Source of the DNA: Bacillota bacterium
GTDB taxonomy: Bacteria; Bacillota_I; Bacilli_A; RF39; UBA660
Length of the DNA stretch: 64,000 bases
Assembly: GCA_023460995.1 (NCBI GenBank)
Contig: JAEWOE010000003.1
Location: forward strand, 294,015-358,014
Reading direction: 5' to 3'
Shown here: positions 61,611 through 64,000 of the stretch, piece after piece
Layout of the letters: the number at the start of each line of letters is the position of its first letter
Position numbering within the stretch: position 1 is the first letter of the stretch
Made by a program: the position numbers and the translations under genes
Notes under the pieces: model-generated
Seen by the model: the letters and a program-made list of their open reading frames with translations, nothing else
Database searches by the model: none
Told to the model about the DNA's origin: nothing

Positions 61611-63950
61611 ATGGAAACAATATATTTTCAAATTTTTGGGTTATTAGATATTATATTATTAATATGGGCATACTTTTCTAAGAAGAGAATAAACAATTAT
61701 GAGAATAGAATATATAAGTATATAGTTATAACAAATTTTATAGGTCAGTTATTACATATTTCATGTTTTTTTACTATAAGAAATATGGATGTTTTTCCTT
61801 TGTTTAACGAAATAGTTTCGAAAAGTTATTTAATTTATTTGGTAATATGGTTATTATTAAATGTTATATATATATTAACAATCTCAATTATTCAAGATAG
61901 TGATGATGATAGTTCTAAAAACAAAAAATATAGTGGTATAAAGTATTTCTTTTTTATTGTATCAACTTTATCAATGATATTTATTGCTCTATTACCAATA
62001 TATTATAATAATGATAGTACTGGGCTTTATACTTATGGACCAAGTGTTAATTTTATTTATATAATGTCTTCTATATCAATTGTTATTACGTTAATGTGTA
62101 TTTTGATAAAGAGAAAGAATATAAAATTAAAGAAAATATTGCCATTAATATCATTTATACTTATGGCAGCAATTGTAATGTTAATTCAACATTATAATCC
62201 GCAATTATTATTAATGACATCAATGGAAACATTTATTACACTTTTAATGTATTTTACAATAGAAAATCCTGATATGAAAATGATTGAGCAACTTAATATT
62301 GCTAAGGAACAAGCTGAACACGCTAATAACGCAAAAAGTGATTTCCTTTCAAGTATGAGTCATGAAATTAGAACTCCTCTTAATGCTATAGTAGGTTTTT
62401 CTGAATGTATAAAAGATGCTGACACTATTGATGAAGCTAAAGAAAATGCTACTGATGTAATAGGGGCTTCAGCAACTCTCCTTGAAATAGTAAACGGAAT
62501 TCTTGATATATCTAAAATTGAAGCAGGTAAATTAGAAATTATAAGTTCAGATTATGATAGTAAAGAATTATTTGAATCAATTAGAAAACTTAGTATTGCT
62601 AGACTTGGTGATAAAGCTCTTGATTTTAGAGTTTCAATTGCTAATGATATACCACCTGTTTTATATGGTGATCATTCTAATATTAAAAAGGTAATAATAA
62701 ATTTATTAACAAACGCTATTAAATATACAGAAACAGGTTTTGTTGATTTTAAAGTAATGTGTGTTAATATGAATAATATATGTAGATTAGTTGTTTCAGT
62801 AGAAGACTCAGGACGCGGTATTAAGAAAGAAAATATAGATAAATTATTTACTAAATTTCAAAGGCTTGATGAGGATAGAAATACTACTATTGAAGGAACT
62901 GGTCTAGGACTTGCTATAACTAAGCAATTAGTGGAACTTATGGGTGGAAAAATTGTAGTTCAAAGTATTTATGGCGAAGGGTCAAAATTTACAGTAGCCA
63001 TAGATCAAAGAATTGAAAATAAACCACTTGAAGAGATTAATAAAAAAGTTGCTCCTATTGAAGCAAAAATAGATTTAGCTGGTAAAAACATATTAGTAGT
63101 TGATGATAATAAACTTAATTTAAAAATTGCTAAAAAGTTGTTGTCATACTATAATCCAACTATTATTACTGTCGAAACAGGAAAAGAATGTATAGATTTA
63201 ATTAAGTCAGGAACAAAATATGATTTAATTTTAATGGATGACATGATGCCTCATATGAATGGTATAGAAGTTTTAAACGAATTAAAAAAACTTCCTAATT
63301 TTAGTATTCCGGTTGTTGCTTTAACAGCAAATGCTCTTACTGGTATAAGAGAAAAATATTTATCCGAAGGCTTTAATGATTATTTATCAAAACCAATTGA
63401 TCGAAGTGAATTATTTAGAATATTAACAACATATATAAATGATATTACTGTAAAAGAGGTTATAATTCCTGAAGAACCTAAAGTTGCTACTTTAGCAGTT
63501 TCTCCTATAGTAGCTTCAGAAAATAATTTAGCACCTAATATTGCAGTATCTGCAACTCCACAAACATCTACTCAGCTAGATTTAACTAGCAAAAGAATCT
63601 TAATAGTTGATGATAATAAACTCAATATTAAGATAGCAACAACAGTTTTAAAGCCATATAATCCAACAGTTGAATTTGTCCTAAGCGGAAAAGAATGTAT
63701 AGATAAGATATTAAATAATGAAAAGTATGATTTAATATTTATGGATGATATGATGCCTGAAATGAGCGGAGTAGAGACTTTCAAAAAGATTCAAGAATTA
63801 AAAACATACGAAAGACCAATTGTTGTTTTAACAGCTAATGCTGTTGACGGTTCACGTGAAAAATATTTAGCTGATGGTTTTGATGATTATTTATCTAAAC
63901 CAATAATAAAGTCTGAATTTGATAGAGTTTTAAGAACATTTATTAAGTAA
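61611..63950 (+). CDS. Hybrid sensor histidine kinase with two receiver domains
   Basis: 779 residues with an AGAGGAATG site. Seven membrane helices at 5-220 form the sensor, with no large external domain. Then a linker helix, HisKA with the phosphorylated His near 251 (SHEIRTPLNAIVGFSE), HATPase (NLLTNAIKYTETG, DSGRGIKKENIDKLF, GTGLGLAITKQLVELMGG) and two receivers at about 487-605 and 660-778. Both receivers have VDDNKLN, an Asp in LMDDMMP or FMDDMMP (near 542 and 711), TAN and SKP. The receivers are so alike that they arose by duplication. No separate output regulator is next to it. Confidence 0.92.
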   Translation: METIYFQIFGLLDIILLIWAYFSKKRINNYENRIYKYIVITNFIGQLLHISCFFTIRNMDVFPLFNEIVSKSYLIYLVIWLLLNVIYILTISIIQDSDDDSSKNKKYSGIKYFFFIVSTLSMIFIALLPIYYNNDSTGLYTYGPSVNFIYIMSSISIVITLMCILIKRKNIKLKKILPLISFILMAAIVMLIQHYNPQLLLMTSMETFITLLMYFTIENPDMKMIEQLNIAKEQAEHANNAKSDFLSSMSHEIRTPLNAIVGFSECIKDADTIDEAKENATDVIGASATLLEIVNGILDISKIEAGKLEIISSDYDSKELFESIRKLSIARLGDKALDFRVSIANDIPPVLYGDHSNIKKVIINLLTNAIKYTETGFVDFKVMCVNMNNICRLVVSVEDSGRGIKKENIDKLFTKFQRLDEDRNTTIEGTGLGLAITKQLVELMGGKIVVQSIYGEGSKFTVAIDQRIENKPLEEINKKVAPIEAKIDLAGKNILVVDDNKLNLKIAKKLLSYYNPTIITVETGKECIDLIKSGTKYDLILMDDMMPHMNGIEVLNELKKLPNFSIPVVALTANALTGIREKYLSEGFNDYLSKPIDRSELFRILTTYINDITVKEVIIPEEPKVATLAVSPIVASENNLAPNIAVSATPQTSTQLDLTSKRILIVDDNKLNIKIATTVLKPYNPTVEFVLSGKECIDKILNNEKYDLIFMDDMMPEMSGVETFKKIQELKTYERPIVVLTANAVDGSREKYLADGFDDYLSKPIIKSEFDRVLRTFIK

Positions 63951-63951
63951 T

Positions 63952-63982
63952 AAAAGTTTAGATTTTATCTAAACTTTTTTCT
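63952..63982 (+). terminator. Terminator of the histidine kinase gene
   Basis: AAAAGTTTAGAT (63952-63963) pairs with ATCTAAACTTTT (63967-63978) around TTT, with T's. Confidence 0.88.
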
Positions 63983-64000
63983 TAATAATATTATATGAGG

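Noticed and set aside
1..64000. DGR reverse transcriptase or template repeat inside the window
   Set aside because: No reverse transcriptase reading frame, and none of the gene-free stretches shows a GC-rich segment resembling 51500-51640.
1..64000. CRISPR array
   Set aside because: No regularly spaced 25-40 bp repeats; the longest repeats are the ssb 3' ends and the paralogue pair.
1..64000. UGA read as tryptophan (mycoplasma code)
   Set aside because: Trp is written as TGG inside the genes, and conserved proteins such as Pgi, MraZ and RsmH end at expected places under the standard code.

Overview
The window is a very AT-rich bacterial chromosome segment using the standard genetic code, with strong AGGAGG-type ribosome sites and short hairpin-plus-T terminators. 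The gene content (mraZ-rsmH-ftsL-class B PBP with PASTA domains, SufU/SufB, SpoVS, PrsA, RpoZ, RecX, DegV, short SSB) indicates a low-GC Bacillota. The style resembles the uncultured gut Bacilli/Erysipelotrichia-like lineages; that narrower placement is inference.

Layout. (1) 1-12.3 kb: a phage-derived accessory cassette with no integrase, portal, capsid or terminase in view. It holds a sigma-70 region-4-like regulator, a tail-collar protein, a 2040-residue RHS protein followed by an overlapping small membrane protein, a holin, a LysM/M23-type endolysin and a second collar protein fused to an M23-like fold and SH3b. (2) 12.5-16.4 kb: a family-6 uracil/hypoxanthine-DNA glycosylase, tRNA-Gly(UCC), a GNAT and two tandem paralogous membrane-anchored proteins. 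(3) 16.4-26 kb: mostly housekeeping genes (SDR, PAP2-YbaK fusion, pgi, phosphohexomutase, spoVS, GT2, sufU, sufB). (4) 26.2-30.2 kb: a short ssb followed by two displaced copies of its own 3' end plus terminator, separated by small cargo genes, then unknown genes. (5) 30.3-42.5 kb: rdgB, DUF3592 protein, divergent XRE pair, pyrimidine phosphorylase, rpoZ, recX, prsA, two tiny membrane peptides and a mraZ-led division cluster with promoter and MraZ boxes. (6) 42.6-64 kb: envelope and surface genes: GT2s, a 1201-residue Ig-like surface protein, TPR and SPFH proteins, a type IV-like prepilin, a PIG-L deacetylase coupled to YfhO, two Tim44-like zinc-ribbon proteins, GtrA, DegV, an AMP-binding enzyme and a hybrid histidine kinase with two receivers.

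Three points stand out. First, the prepilin at 50.5-51.65 kb ends in a C-type-lectin-like segment whose DNA is about 61% GC over 80 bases. Nearly half of its codons there are of the form NNC, as expected for the variable region of a diversity-generating retroelement (DGR) acting on AAC codons; no reverse transcriptase or template repeat is in the window. Second, the repeated ssb 3' ends look like successive insertions at one site, each restoring the ssb reading frame and terminator; the nearer displaced copy differs almost only at synonymous sites and the farther one is more decayed. Third, the RHS protein and its possible immunity protein lie in one cassette with a holin and an endolysin, an arrangement suited to lysis-mediated or holin-dependent toxin release.
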